NCBI RefSeq assembly: GCF_014838745.1
Contig: NZ_JABUXR010000009.1
Coordinates: forward strand, 1-64,000
Direction: 5' to 3'
DNA from: Limosilactobacillus urinaemulieris
GTDB taxonomy: Bacteria > Bacillota > Bacilli > Lactobacillales > Lactobacillaceae
Length of the DNA: 64,000 nt
The position numbers were made by a program, and so were the translations under genes. Positions 29,898 through 40,615 of the stretch are shown piece after piece (the stretch's first letter is position 1; every line of letters begins with the position of its first letter). The notes under the pieces are model-generated. The model was not told where the DNA came from. It worked only from the letters and a program-made list of their open reading frames with translations, and did no database searches.

Positions 29898-31040
29898 TTA
29901 ATCTTTTTTTTGCGGTTGTTCTTGTTTTAACGGCAAAGTAACAATGAAGCTTGTCTCATTGTCATCAGAGGTTACTTGGACGCTTCCGTGGTGTAAATCA
30001 ACAATGCTCTTAACGATTGCTAACCCTAATCCGGTTCCGCCTGTCGCCCGCGATCGTGAGCCTTCCGCCCGATAAAAGCGTTCAAACAAGTGATCAATTG
30101 ATTTGGCCGGGATTGGTGTTCCGTCATTGCTGACTTTAACCACAACCTGATCTCGTTCTTGACGTGCCGTTACTCTAATATAACTTGCACCATTGCCATA
30201 CTTTAAGGCATTAGCTACAAGGTTACTAAAAACTCGCCCTAATTTTTCTGGATCCGCTTCGATCATCAATGGGTTAGGCTTAACCGATGACGTAATTTCA
30301 ATTCCCTTATGCTGAGCTTCTAATTCAAAGCTTGCCGTCAATTGTTCCAAAAGTTGGTTAAGGTCAATCTTCATTATATTAATCGGACTACCATGTTGCT
30401 GAACCTTAGTATACTCAAAAAGGTCTTCAACCAAGTTTTTCATTTGCTTAGCTTTTTCGTAAGCAATATGAGTATATTTAAGAATATCGTCTTCACTTCG
30501 GTATTGCTTATCCTCGATTAACCCTAAATAACCAATAATACTAGTTAACGGCGTCCGGAGATCATGACTAACATTCGTAATCAGTTCGTCCTTTGACTTT
30601 TCAATTTTCCGTTCATCATCCATTGACTGAACAGCACTATCCACCAGAGCGTTAACACTGGTAATCACATGTTGTTCACTTCCTTTTAGGCGAAACGGAA
30701 TTCGGTGATCTAAATGTCCCTGAGCAATGTAGTGCAATTCCCGAATAATGTGATTCATCTGGTACAAGTGATATCGTCTGCGTAATCGCCACCAAACAAC
30801 CCAGATATCGATCACTACCAAAATAGCAATCAAAATCCGTTGGTAGCTCCAGATCTGCGCTTGCATTGGCCCAATTCTCATTGACTGCTTAATCATAAAG
30901 ATACCACTAGTAATTCCTGGGTTACTCTGAATAATATCCTGAGCAAGAATGATAATGGCCATATCCAATAAGACAAGCAGGATGACCGTAATAACCCCTT
31001 CCAGGATTAATGAACTTTTCTCCCGTCCTGTTAGCTTCAA
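29898..31040 (-). CDS. sensor histidine kinase, VanS/YkoH type
   Basis: 380-residue membrane sensor. Two membrane helices (about 12-34 and 68-86) enclose a short extracellular loop, followed by a HAMP linker (about 87-140), the H box NVSHDLRTPLTSIIGY with phospho-accepting His159, N box NLVANALKYGNG and G box GTGLGLAIV. Paired with the response regulator 33 bp upstream. The signal is unknown; neighbouring LCP gene makes an envelope role plausible but unproven. Confidence 0.93.
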   Translation of the reverse strand: MKLTGREKSSLILEGVITVILLVLLDMAIIILAQDIIQSNPGITSGIFMIKQSMRIGPMQAQIWSYQRILIAILVVIDIWVVWWRLRRRYHLYQMNHIIRELHYIAQGHLDHRIPFRLKGSEQHVITSVNALVDSAVQSMDDERKIEKSKDELITNVSHDLRTPLTSIIGYLGLIEDKQYRSEDDILKYTHIAYEKAKQMKNLVEDLFEYTKVQQHGSPINIMKIDLNQLLEQLTASFELEAQHKGIEITSSVKPNPLMIEADPEKLGRVFSNLVANALKYGNGASYIRVTARQERDQVVVKVSNDGTPIPAKSIDHLFERFYRAEGSRSRATGGTGLGLAIVKSIVDLHHGSVQVTSDDNETSFIVTLPLKQEQPQKKD

Positions 31041-31073
31041 AGTTTCTCCTCCATAACCTTAAGCATACTAATT

Positions 31074-31763
31074 CTAGTGGTCTTCAACCTTATAGCCAAC
31101 ACCCCAAACTGTTTGAATCACTTTTTCACCATTGGTTGCTTCTTCAATCTTATCTCGAAGGTGACTAACGTGAACCATAACCGTCTTGGCAGAAACAACG
31201 CTTTCTTGTTGCCATACCCGTTCAAAGATGTCATCCGCAGAAAATACGCGGTTAGGATGGCTAGCCAAAAGGTAGAGAATACCAAATTCCAATGCAGTTA
31301 GTTGAATAATATCTCCCTTAATCGTCTTAACTTCATGGGAATCCTTGTTAATTGTTAATGGACCGACATTTAAAATATCAGGAGTATCATTAGTTACCTC
31401 ACCCTGACTCCGTCGTAAAAGAGATTTTACTCGTGCCATCACTTCTAGCGGATTAAACGGCTTAGTAACATAGTCATCAGCGCCACTAATCAATCCTTGA
31501 ATCTTATCCATGTCCGCTGTCTTAGCTGAAAGCACAAGAATCGGAATATCTGAATCCTTTCGTACCTGCTTAATCACCTGCATCCCATCCATTTCAGGCA
31601 TCATCAAATCCAAGATAATTAAGCCAATATCAGGATTAGTATTTAGTTTTGTTAATGCTTCCTTACCGTCATAAGCGGTGACCGGCTCGTAGCCTTCATT
31701 GCGGATATATATTTCTAACAATTGAACGATTTCTTTATCATCATCGACTACTAAAATCTTCAT
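31074..31763 (-). CDS. OmpR-family response regulator
   Basis: 229 residues. Receiver domain 1-118 with acidic pocket DDD (7-9), phospho-acceptor Asp52 in ILDLMMPEMDG and Lys in KPFNPLEVMARV; winged-helix DNA-binding domain from about 130, with VMVHVSHLRDKIEE as recognition helix. First gene of the two-component pair. No downstream target can be named from this sequence. Confidence 0.95.
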   Translation of the reverse strand: MKILVVDDDKEIVQLLEIYIRNEGYEPVTAYDGKEALTKLNTNPDIGLIILDLMMPEMDGMQVIKQVRKDSDIPILVLSAKTADMDKIQGLISGADDYVTKPFNPLEVMARVKSLLRRSQGEVTNDTPDILNVGPLTINKDSHEVKTIKGDIIQLTALEFGILYLLASHPNRVFSADDIFERVWQQESVVSAKTVMVHVSHLRDKIEEATNGEKVIQTVWGVGYKVEDH

Positions 31764-31871
31764 TCTTTATCCACCCCTTGAGAACATTCTTCTTAACTAA
31801 CTATTATAAGCGTTTATTAATCCTAGCGGTGGTATTTCCAGGAATAGTTTAAAGAAAATTAGAAGAAGTTA

Positions 31872-31927
31872 GGAAACAACCTTCTTGAGAGCCTGGTAGG
31901 CTAACCTAGAAGGCTCCGGTTATTTCC
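31872..31927. other. three-level nested inverted repeat
   Basis: Arms GGAAA..AACC / GGTT..TTTCC enclose CCTTCT / AGAAGG, which enclose AGCCT / AGGCT around a short loop. It lies between the response-regulator start and the LCP terminator, and could be part of the leader of the two-component operon. Confidence 0.5.
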
Positions 31928-31950
31928 CGCGATTAGACTATTTATGTTTA

Positions 31951-31986
31951 AAAAATAAGTTTGGAAAGCATATTCCTTCCAAACTC
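31951..31986 (-). terminator. LCP gene terminator
   Basis: Minus-strand hairpin AGTTTGGAA / TTTCCAAACT followed by TATTTTTT. Confidence 0.8.
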
Positions 31987-31998
31987 TCTTAATTTTAG

Positions 31999-33036
31999 TT
32001 ATTCCCCTTCATCAATATCCATTGGCTCTAACCCAAGACTCTTTCGTAAAGTATTCGATACCCGTTGCCGTTCATTATAGGAAACATCTTGGAATGACTG
32101 ACCATCGGAATCGTCATCAGTTCCTTGAACGTGGCCCTGCTGGATATTCTTTGTTGCCTTTCGATAAGACTTAGCAAGGGTCATCATGTTCTCAAAGGTT
32201 AAGTCAGTATGAGCATTCTTTGAAACCGTCTTTAAGAATTTTTGGTTAAGAACCGTCTTATAGGATGCGGATTTCTTAAGCAATGCCATGATAACCATCT
32301 TCTGTCGTTGCTGTCGACCGTAGTCCCCTTGCGGATCGTCGTATCGCATCCGGCAAAACTTTAGTGCCTTGGCTCCGTCCATGTGCTCAGGAACGCCCTT
32401 TGTAAAGGAATATCCTTCATATGTAAAGGTAAGCGGTGAGGTAACAGTTACCCCGCCAACTTGATTAATAGCTTGCTTCATCCCTGCCATATTGACCAGA
32501 GCATAGAAGTCGATTGGGATATTAAAATACTTCTGAACGGTATTAATAGTTTCCTTAGTACCACCATACGCGTAAGCCGCATTAATTTTTGCTGGCGACT
32601 CATCTTCATATCCTGGCAAGTTAACCTTCATATCCCGGGGAATACTCATTAACGTGGTCTTCTTGGTTTGCGGATTGATAGTCATTACCATAATGGTATC
32701 AGTCCGTCCCTTATAAGTCCGTCCCAAATCGCCCGTATCTATTCCCAATAAAAGGATTGAGACTGGTCGTTTTTGTTCGAGGACCTTTTGCGCATTCCGC
32801 CGTTTATTTGCCCCAGCTGATGTAAACATTTGATCGCTTGTTTGCTTGGCGTTATACCAAGCAAGGCCTCCAAAGATCGCAACAAGAATCACCAAGATCA
32901 AAATAATAATTCCAAAGATCTTTCTTCCCCGGTGATGTTGTGGTCCGTTACCATTACCTTGATTGTTACCACCACGAATCCGGCGCTGATACTCTGCACG
33001 AGTTAATGGAAATTCGCTTTCTGATTGATTACCCAT
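31999..33036 (-). CDS. LytR-CpsA-Psr family glycopolymer transferase
   Basis: 345 residues. A short cytoplasmic N-terminus rich in Asn/Gln/Arg, one membrane helix (about 39-61) and an extracellular LCP domain (about 95-245) with GIDTGDLGRTYKGRTDTIM, SIPRDMKVNLPGY and the polyprenyl-phosphate-binding RMRYDDPQGDYGRQQRQK. LCP enzymes attach teichoic acids or capsule to peptidoglycan. It could equally be annotated as a LytR-type regulator in older schemes. Confidence 0.93.
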   Translation of the reverse strand: MGNQSESEFPLTRAEYQRRIRGGNNQGNGNGPQHHRGRKIFGIIILILVILVAIFGGLAWYNAKQTSDQMFTSAGANKRRNAQKVLEQKRPVSILLLGIDTGDLGRTYKGRTDTIMVMTINPQTKKTTLMSIPRDMKVNLPGYEDESPAKINAAYAYGGTKETINTVQKYFNIPIDFYALVNMAGMKQAINQVGGVTVTSPLTFTYEGYSFTKGVPEHMDGAKALKFCRMRYDDPQGDYGRQQRQKMVIMALLKKSASYKTVLNQKFLKTVSKNAHTDLTFENMMTLAKSYRKATKNIQQGHVQGTDDDSDGQSFQDVSYNERQRVSNTLRKSLGLEPMDIDEGE

Positions 33037-33116
33037 CTTTTTCTCCCCAAATTAATTACTAATTTCAAAATTTATAAATCGATTCTAACACGATCCTTAG
33101 TTACAAGCACATTTCA

Positions 33117-33572
33117 TTAATAATGCAAATTAAATAAACTAACGATTAAGTAAGTCATCCCACTTGCAATCACGGACCCAGCAGCAACTCCCTTAAAGAG
33201 GACTACACCAATAATTGTTCCTAATACTAGCATTACCGTAATTTGAGGAACATTTGCTAGCTGATCAATCCCATATTTTGAAAGGATCGCAACGGCAATC
33301 CCGGCGATAATTGCAACCCAACCAGGAATTGATTTAAAAGCGGCTGTCAAATCAGCAAACCCAATTTGGCCTAACGCAATCGGCACCAAAATAGCAACTG
33401 AAATAATCGTAACGCCCCAATTAATTCCCTTTGAACCAATCAATGATAACCACTTGGTAGTTACCGGCGTCAATTTCATAACCATCACAATAACGGTCGC
33501 AATTATTAATGACATGTTTCGTCCCCAATATGCAATCGCTAAAATTAAGAGCAAGAACAACCAACTTTCCAT
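33117..33572 (-). CDS. DUF441 membrane protein
   Basis: 151 residues with four hydrophobic segments and no soluble domain, matching the uncharacterised DUF441/YeaL family ([17 protein letters not shown] near the start, [15 protein letters not shown] mid-protein). Function unknown. It lies 80 bp after the LCP gene's start side and before guaB's terminator. Confidence 0.8.
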   Translation of the reverse strand: MESWLFLLLILAIAYWGRNMSLIIATVIVMVMKLTPVTTKWLSLIGSKGINWGVTIISVAILVPIALGQIGFADLTAAFKSIPGWVAIIAGIAVAILSKYGIDQLANVPQITVMLVLGTIIGVVLFKGVAAGSVIASGMTYLIVSLFNLHY

Positions 33573-33604
33573 CTACTTTTCCTTCTTTCATTTAGACACA
33601 AATA

Positions 33605-33647
33605 ATCTCCAAATATTCGTTATCAGCGAACATTTGGAGATTTTATT
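33605..33647 (-). terminator. terminator downstream of guaB and R3
   Basis: Hairpin ATCTCCAAAT.TTCG / CGAA.ATTTGGAGAT with T-rich flanks. Confidence 0.7.
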
Positions 33648-33721
33648 ACTTAATTAAGCTGATTACATAGAACTAAATTCCTTAGAATTAACAATACACT
33701 TGACTCAACGTAGAAAAATAT

Positions 33722-33896
33722 ACTCACCAGAAACTTGCTAAAGCTAACGACCTCCACCTGGATGATATTCTACTACAACAAAGTCAAAACGTGTTCGCAG
33801 GGAAGCCCCTATAGACAACAAACTCCCTCCCAGATGCTTCCAGCATCCATTCGGGAGAAATTGTTGTCTTACGGGCCTTCTATACCTGCTCACACT

Positions 33897-33899
<3 letters not shown>
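33722..33899 (-). repeat. stop-anchored hairpin element R3
   Basis: Primary unit 33768-33899 (132 bp) starts at the guaB TAG stop. Basal stem GTGTgaGCAGG / CCTGCgaACAC, then GCCC/GGGGC, AGACAACA/TGTTGTCT, CTCCC/GGGAG and a GATGC/GCATC tip. Every helix differs in sequence from R4 but is retained. A 3' fragment (33722-33767) carries half of the AACGACCTCCACC arm. Confidence 0.85.
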
Positions 33900-35069
<1,170 letters not shown>

Positions 35070-35133
35070 TTAGGTATACTTTACTAGTAATTTTTCTAAA
35101 AATCAACAAAATCGGTAAATTATTTCTTAAACT

Positions 35134-35150
35134 AGCGAATAATGTTCGCT
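35134..35150. promoter_or_regulatory. palindromic operator candidate upstream of guaB
   Basis: AGCGAA-N5-TTCGCT perfect inverted repeat (7-bp arms if the outer T/A are counted), about 85 bp upstream of the guaB start. A possible promoter TTGATT-N17-TAAAGT lies between. The CGAA/TTCG cores resemble PurBox halves but the spacing is 5+ instead of 26 nt, so PurR binding is doubtful. Confidence 0.45.
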
Positions 35151-35256
35151 ATTCATGGGGGGATTACGAATTATTTACCTAAATCAACCGGTTTTTAAAA
35201 TTAAAGTTCGGTTATTAAGTGGTTACACATTAGTTCTCACTTTGGAAATCCGCCTT

Positions 35257-36450
35257 TTATTCATTTCGAATTTCATGATAGAAACTCGTCCCGTTTTCTC
35301 CTTGAACGTTAAAGTTATCCAGAATTATCGCACCAAGATCAGCAAAGGTCTTTCGAATCCCTAATGACTGATTTTTCTCCTTCATCGTTGGTGAATAGAC
35401 AAGGAGGGGAACATTTTCCCGAGTATGATCGGTTCCCCGGAATCCCGGATCATTCCCGTGATCAGCCGTAATGATCAATAAGTCGTTCGGCCGCATTTCA
35501 TCAAGAACCCGACCAAGTCGTTGATCAAACTCCATTAATGCCTGACCAAAACCTCGAGGATTCCTTCGGTGACCATATTTTGCATCAAAATCAACCAGGT
35601 TAGTAAAACAGAAGCCAGTAAAGTCTTCGCGCATTACCTCATCCAAGTGATCCATCCCATCCGCATTGCTTTCATTATGAAATCCCCGATCAATCCCTTT
35701 GCCGGAGAAAATATCATTAATCTTACCAATCCCAATCACATCGTAACCGGCCTCCTGCAAGCGTTCCAAATCAGTTTTTTCCGTTGGCGCTAAGCTAAAA
35801 TCATGCCGGTTAGCAGTCCGGACAAAGTGCTCGCGATCTGGACCAATGTAAGGACGGGCAATTACTCGACCGACCGTATATTCTGGACCATTTAATAATG
35901 TTCGCGCATATTTACAAATCTTATAAAGCTCATCAACCGGAATTACCTTCTCGTGAGCTGCAATTTGCATTACCGAATCTCCCGAAGTATAAATGATTAA
36001 TTCTCCGGTTTTCATTTGGCGTTCACCATAATCGTGGATTACTTGGGTTCCAGAATATGCTTGGTTAACAATTACTTTTCTCCCGGAAAAGTTTTCAATT
36101 TGCTTAATCAGTTCTTGTGGGAAACCATTAGGAAAAGTGGTAAGCGGTTTAAGCAGTGGTAACCCCATCATTTCCCAGTGACCATTCATGCTATCTTTCC
36201 CAGCTGAAACCTCTGCCAGTCGTCCGTAATCACCAATTGCTGGAGTAGCAACGGGAACTCCCTCAATTGGGGTTCTTCGAAGATTGCTTAATCCCATTTA
36301 ACCTAAATTTGGTAGTTGGAGTTTCTCCTGGTAATATTCCCCAACATGGCCAAGGGTATCAGCACCAACATCATCAAATTTAGCTGCATCGTCTGCCTGT
36401 CCTGTCCCTACTGAATCAAGGACGATTACAAATACTCGTTGATATGCCAT
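35257..36450 (-). pseudogene. deoB: phosphopentomutase interrupted by in-frame TAA
   Basis: Would interconvert (deoxy)ribose 1- and 5-phosphates. The true start is ATG 36450 (GGAGGAGTG upstream), giving [20 protein letters not shown] with metal ligand Asp12, and the frame stays open to LQLPNLG, then TAA at 36298-36300, then continues in the same frame as [10 protein letters not shown] to the normal C-terminus (TADHGND metal site, stop 35257). About 397 codons in all, full family length. The downstream 346-codon ORF starts with TAAATG, so reinitiation is possible, but it lacks Asp12. Second gene after deoC. Confidence 0.88.
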
Positions 36451-36467
36451 TATTACACTCCTCCTTA

Positions 36468-37142
36468 TTATTCTGGTGCTTCATCAAGGATCTTAACAGA
36501 CGCGGAAACTCCCAGGCGGTCTGCGCCGGCATCAATCATTGCCATTGCTTCATCATAACTATGAATCCCACCAGCGGCCTTAATCTTAATCGCATCACCA
36601 ACTGTTTGACGCATCAATTCAACATCTGCCACTTGGGCACCAGAAGTTGAGAATCCCGTAGAAGTTTTTACAAAGTCAGCTTGACCAGCAACTGTTAACT
36701 GACATGCTCGAACCTTTTCTTCGTCAGTTAGCAAAGCTGTTTCAATAATTACTTTCAAAATCCGGTGCTCACGATGAACTTCATCCGCAACAGCCTTAAT
36801 ATCAGCTACTACAGCATCATCGTGCTTGGCTTTCAGTTCACCAATATTAATCACCATATCTAATTCGTCTGCACCATCTTTAATTGCCTGACGACTTTCA
36901 AAAACTTTACTGGCTGTCGAAGTAGCACCAAGCGGAAACCCAATCACTGTGCAGGTATTGATTCCCGTTTCAGATAGTTTCTGGTGAACATGCTTTACCC
37001 AGTACGGATTAATACAAACAGAAGCTGTCTGGTACTCAATTGCTTCAGCTACAGTTTGATCAATCATTGGTGCAGTTGCTTCAGGTTTAAGCATTGTATG
37101 GTCCAAATATTTTGCTAATTGACGTCGCTTTAGTTTCATCAT
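36468..37142 (-). CDS. deoC: deoxyribose-phosphate aldolase
   Basis: Cleaves deoxyribose 5-phosphate to acetaldehyde and glyceraldehyde 3-phosphate. 224 residues. Schiff-base Lys159 in [11 protein letters not shown], partner Lys188 in IKIKAAGG and Asp95 in [11 protein letters not shown] are present. First gene of a deoC-deoB unit for deoxynucleoside use; a perfect cre site lies upstream, so CcpA repression is likely. Start at 37142 or the next ATG. Confidence 0.95.
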   Translation of the reverse strand: MMKLKRRQLAKYLDHTMLKPEATAPMIDQTVAEAIEYQTASVCINPYWVKHVHQKLSETGINTCTVIGFPLGATSTASKVFESRQAIKDGADELDMVINIGELKAKHDDAVVADIKAVADEVHREHRILKVIIETALLTDEEKVRACQLTVAGQADFVKTSTGFSTSGAQVADVELMRQTVGDAIKIKAAGGIHSYDEAMAMIDAGADRLGVSASVKILDEAPE

Positions 37143-37163
37143 TTTCCACCTCAGTCTAATTTA

Positions 37164-37177
37164 TGTATCCGCTTACA
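37164..37177 (-). promoter_or_regulatory. cre site upstream of deoC
   Basis: TGTAAGCGGATACA on the minus strand matches the CcpA consensus TGNAARCGNWWWCA at every position and is flanked by A/T, with outer palindromic TTATGTA/TACATAA arms. Confidence 0.75.
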
Positions 37178-37253
37178 TAATATCAAACAAAAAAGCGAGC
37201 GTCCATTGCTCAGTATTGTCAGTATGCAACGAAAGCTCGCTAATATTATTTGA

Positions 37254-38021
37254 CTATTTTCTTCTGTTCCCATAGAAGGAACCAGTAATGTGATATTTAC
37301 GACGGAAGATAAGATCGCCCGCAAAGGCAATTACCCCAAGGATAATGTATGCCCAAGCATTTAATCGAGGGTTAATTGCATTAGGTAATAGGCTGGAAGC
37401 CATGTAAACGGCCAACCAAACAACCAATCCGAAAGCAATGGTTAAGATCCGGAACCAAAGTGGTTTTGCTTGAACCCACTTGCCGTTCTTCTTTACTGGT
37501 TGCAGTTGTGAAGCAACATAACCAAACAGAAGTCCACCAGAAACTGCTACCAAAATAATGGCAAGTAAACCACTGCTACCATAATGAGTCATCTTCATTG
37601 CTGCTGGTGAGATCCAGAACATTAACCCAAACATAAAGGTAAAGATACTGAAGAAGATCAGCATATTATCAATAGCCAGTAACTTAATCGACTGCTTAGT
37701 CATATGGTTGGGCTGGTTATTTTTCTTCGGATCCTTTAATTCTTTAACATACTCAGTCGGTGTACCGAAAAGTGCTTTAGCAGTTTTACCGGTCTTTTGC
37801 CCTTCTTTAAGTTGAGTAATAGTATCCTGAATAATTTCAGGACGCTTCTCCTTAGCAACTCCTTGACGTTCAAGCTGCTTATTTAGCTGAAAAACGAACT
37901 CTTCATTCTTTTTTGTTAAGTTATGCTTACTAATTGCATTTCCCGCTTCTCGCCGGTTTTCTTTTAAATGTTCTTTTTGTCGTTGACCGGCTTGAGCGTT
38001 TCGTGGTTGATTTTCGCTCAC
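37254..38021 (-). CDS. DUF1129 family membrane protein
   Basis: 255 residues. A soluble, highly charged N-terminal part (about 1-115) including EFVFQLNKQLERQGV and an FGTPTEYVKEL motif is followed by four membrane helices (about 118-140, 150-170, 190-212, 220-240). The layout fits the DUF1129 family, which in lactobacilli is commonly encoded near ychF. Function unknown. ATG at 38021 with GAGAGGAG upstream. Confidence 0.85.
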   Translation of the reverse strand: MSENQPRNAQAGQRQKEHLKENRREAGNAISKHNLTKKNEEFVFQLNKQLERQGVAKEKRPEIIQDTITQLKEGQKTGKTAKALFGTPTEYVKELKDPKKNNQPNHMTKQSIKLLAIDNMLIFFSIFTFMFGLMFWISPAAMKMTHYGSSGLLAIILVAVSGGLLFGYVASQLQPVKKNGKWVQAKPLWFRILTIAFGLVVWLAVYMASSLLPNAINPRLNAWAYIILGVIAFAGDLIFRRKYHITGSFYGNRRK

Positions 38022-38069
38022 AATGAGACTCCTCTCTTTATCTCTTAGTATGGGGTTGGTTGAAATGGG

Positions 38070-38379
38070 TTCGCCGTGACCGCAACTTCCGCCTAGCTAA
38101 CTTCTAGGCAACTAAGTCGAGATCTGCGCAGTAGCTGATTGACTTCTTTCATCAACGAGTTGATAGCAAGAAGCCTAATCAGTCTTGCGAGGGTTCACAA
38201 ACGAATACAAGTTTTCTGGTTCACTCCTTCGCCAGGGCCTTGCTAGAGTTCTAGGCTACATAGTCGAAATGTGCTCGCCCTAACCTTCCTCGAGCTAACG
38301 ACCTCCACCTCCGACGGCAAAACGCCGTTCGGTGGAGAAATCGTTAGCCACCGGAAGGTTTTAACGGGCTCGCACTCTA
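38070..38379 (-). repeat. stop-anchored hairpin element R4
   Basis: Primary unit 38249-38379 (131 bp) starts at the ychF TAG stop: basal stem GTGCgaGCCC / GGGCgaGCAC, AACCTTCC / GGAAGGTT, GCTAACGA, CTCCACCG and ACGGC/GCCGT tip. A second segment (38070-38248) carries the AAGAAG-ATCAAC hairpin, another TTCTAGGCAACTAAGTC end module and the CGGTCACGG module. This is the clearest copy. Confidence 0.88.
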
Positions 38380-39474
38380 GACATTGAACCTAAATTCCAC
38401 AATGTCGCCGTCTTGCATGACGTAATCTTTTCCTTCAAGGCGGAGTTTACCAGCTTCCTTGACAGCAGCTTCGGATCCAAGTTTGTCGAGATCGTCAAAG
38501 CTCATAACTTCAGCACGGATAAAGCCCCGTTCGAAGTCGGAATGGATGATTCCGGCTGCTTGTGGTGCCTTGGTGCCCTTCTTGAAAGTCCAGGCACGGG
38601 TTTCGGGACCACCAGCGGTAAAGAAGGTTTCAAGACCAAGAAGCTTGTAGGCAGCTCGGATTAACCGGTTTAATCCAGGTTCCTTAACACCTTCCATTTC
38701 AAGGAAATCAGCCTTGTCCGCTTCATCCATTTCAGCAATTTGTTCTTCGGCAGCAGCGGCAACTCCAATTACTTCACCATCACCCTTAACATGTTCTTTA
38801 ATTTGATCCATGTACTTGTTAGCATCTGGATCTGCCATGTCATCCTCAGAGATGTTAGCAACATAAAGAACTGGCTTACTGGTTAACAAGAAGAGGCCCT
38901 TAACGATCTTCTTTTCATCATCACTAAAGTCAATTGACCGAACGCTCTTCCCGTCTTCAAGAACTGGTTTGATCTTGTTAAGAACATCCAATTCTGCTAG
39001 GGCATCCTTGTCACGACCCTTAGCAGCCCGTTGAACCTTAGAAAGACGCTTGTTAACAGCATCCAAGTCAGCCATTACCAATTCCAGGTTGATGGTATCA
39101 ATATCATCGATCGGGTCAACCTTCCCGGTAACACTAGTAATGTCATTATCATCAAAGGCCCGAACAACGTGAACAATCGCATCGGTTTGCCGAATGTTTT
39201 CCAAGAACTTGTTACCAAGACCTTCACCCTTGCTGGCACCCTTAACAATCCCGGCAATATCAGTAAATTCAAACGTTGTTGGAACGATCTTCTTGGCTGG
39301 AATAATTTCATCAATTCGTTTAAGACGATTATCTGGAACTTCAACCATCCCCACGTTTGGATCAATCGTGGCAAATGGATAATTAGCCATTTCAGCTCCT
39401 GCTTTAGTAATCGCGTTGAATAGGGTTGACTTACCAACGTTTGGTAAGCCAACAATCCCTGCAGTTAATGACAT
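38377..39474 (-). CDS. ychF: redox-regulated ATPase YchF
   Basis: OBG-family P-loop protein that prefers ATP and binds ribosomes. 365 residues. G1 GLPNVGKSTLFNAI, G3-like FTDIAGIVKGAS, a coiled-coil/helical hairpin around 125-170 and a C-terminal TGS domain ending in VMQDGDIVEFRFNV. Follows DUF951. Unlike its neighbours, its TAG stop opens element R4. Confidence 0.96.
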   Translation of the reverse strand: MSLTAGIVGLPNVGKSTLFNAITKAGAEMANYPFATIDPNVGMVEVPDNRLKRIDEIIPAKKIVPTTFEFTDIAGIVKGASKGEGLGNKFLENIRQTDAIVHVVRAFDDNDITSVTGKVDPIDDIDTINLELVMADLDAVNKRLSKVQRAAKGRDKDALAELDVLNKIKPVLEDGKSVRSIDFSDDEKKIVKGLFLLTSKPVLYVANISEDDMADPDANKYMDQIKEHVKGDGEVIGVAAAAEEQIAEMDEADKADFLEMEGVKEPGLNRLIRAAYKLLGLETFFTAGGPETRAWTFKKGTKAPQAAGIIHSDFERGFIRAEVMSFDDLDKLGSEAAVKEAGKLRLEGKDYVMQDGDIVEFRFNV

Positions 39475-39511
39475 AAGTTGTTCACTTTCCTTTTCAATTT
39501 AATTTTTATTT

Positions 39512-39712
39512 CTAATCTTCAGACTCAGCGGCTTTTTCCAGAACCTTCTTAAAGCCCTTATCAAACTTTTGCCGCGTCATCATCACAATGTGGCCGCAAC
39601 CGGTGCACTGAATTTTAATATCCGCACCGACACGTGTGATTAACCACCGATTGGTACCACACGGATGTTGCTTCTTCATCATTACAATATCGCCCTTATC
39701 ATATGCTGCCAT
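39512..39712 (-). CDS. DUF951 family small zinc-binding-like protein
   Basis: 66 residues with cysteines arranged as HPCGTNRW and CTGCGH, suggesting metal binding. DUF951 (YyzM) proteins sit between parB and ychF in many Firmicutes. Role unknown. ATG at 39712 with GGAGGAT upstream, 15 bp after parB's stop. Confidence 0.9.
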   Translation of the reverse strand: MAAYDKGDIVMMKKQHPCGTNRWLITRVGADIKIQCTGCGHIVMMTRQKFDKGFKKVLEKAAESED

Positions 39713-39727
39713 CAGTGATTATCCTCC

Positions 39728-40615
39728 TTAATCTAACGAAATATTTAATACTTCTAAAATCCGGTTAAAGTCATCGGCGGAAGTGTACGGAATTTCAATT
39801 TTCCCAGCATTTTTCTTCCGACTCGGTGCCACCGCAACCTTTGTTCCAAACTTACTTTGTAATTGGGATTCTGCTTCACGAACATAGGCTGGTTTTCGTT
39901 GGCGACGCTTTGCCCGTTTCTTTTCAGCTGTCCCGTTCATTTGGGCAACTAATTCTTCAAGTTGACGGACAGTTAAATTCTTTTCAACTGCCTGCTTAGC
40001 AAGTTTAACCAATTGCTTACGATCTTTCAAACCCAATAACGTTCGTGCTTGACCCATTGATAACTTCCCGGCTGAAACCAGTTCCTTAATCTCACTTGGT
40101 AAGCCTAGCAATCGCAGGTAGTTAGCAATATATGGCCGGCTCTTCCCTAATCGTTCCGCAACCTGAGCTTGAGTAAGGGACAGTTTATCCATTAATGTCT
40201 GGTAAGCTTGGGCCTCTTCCAGCGGTGTTAAGTCTTCCCGCTGCAGGTTTTCCAAAACAGCAACTTCCATCATCTTTTCATCACTCATGGTTCGAATGAT
40301 GGCCGGAATCGTTGTTTGTTTAGCAAGCTTAGATGCTCGGAAGCGCCGTTCACCAGCAATTAATTCATACCGTTTTAACTTTGGATCTGGCTGACGAAGA
40401 ATAATCGGCTGAAATACTCCCGATTCTTGAATTGAGGATGCCAACTCCCGGAGCGCCTTTTGATCAAACGTCCGTCGTGGCTGATATGGGTTAGGGCGAA
40501 TCAGCGATAGTTTAACATCTTGAACCGTTTCGTTGTCGTTAATCTCATTAAAGTCATTTTCTTCGAAGAGCGCTTCAATCCCGCGTCCTAGTCCACTTTG
40601 TTTATTTTTCGTCAT
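39728..40615 (-). CDS. parB: chromosome partitioning protein ParB (Spo0J)
   Basis: Origin-proximal centromere-binding CTPase. 295 residues: N-terminal CTP-binding region with LIAGERRFRASKLA (about residues 82-95), HTH region LTQAQVAERLGKSRPYIANYLRLL, and C-terminal dimerisation region. A basic linker (about 232-247) precedes the last domain. Its start overlaps the 3' end of parA by 14 bp, so the two are co-translated. I found no exact parS 16-mer in this window. Confidence 0.95.
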   Translation of the reverse strand: MTKNKQSGLGRGIEALFEENDFNEINDNETVQDVKLSLIRPNPYQPRRTFDQKALRELASSIQESGVFQPIILRQPDPKLKRYELIAGERRFRASKLAKQTTIPAIIRTMSDEKMMEVAVLENLQREDLTPLEEAQAYQTLMDKLSLTQAQVAERLGKSRPYIANYLRLLGLPSEIKELVSAGKLSMGQARTLLGLKDRKQLVKLAKQAVEKNLTVRQLEELVAQMNGTAEKKRAKRRQRKPAYVREAESQLQSKFGTKVAVAPSRKKNAGKIEIPYTSADDFNRILEVLNISLD

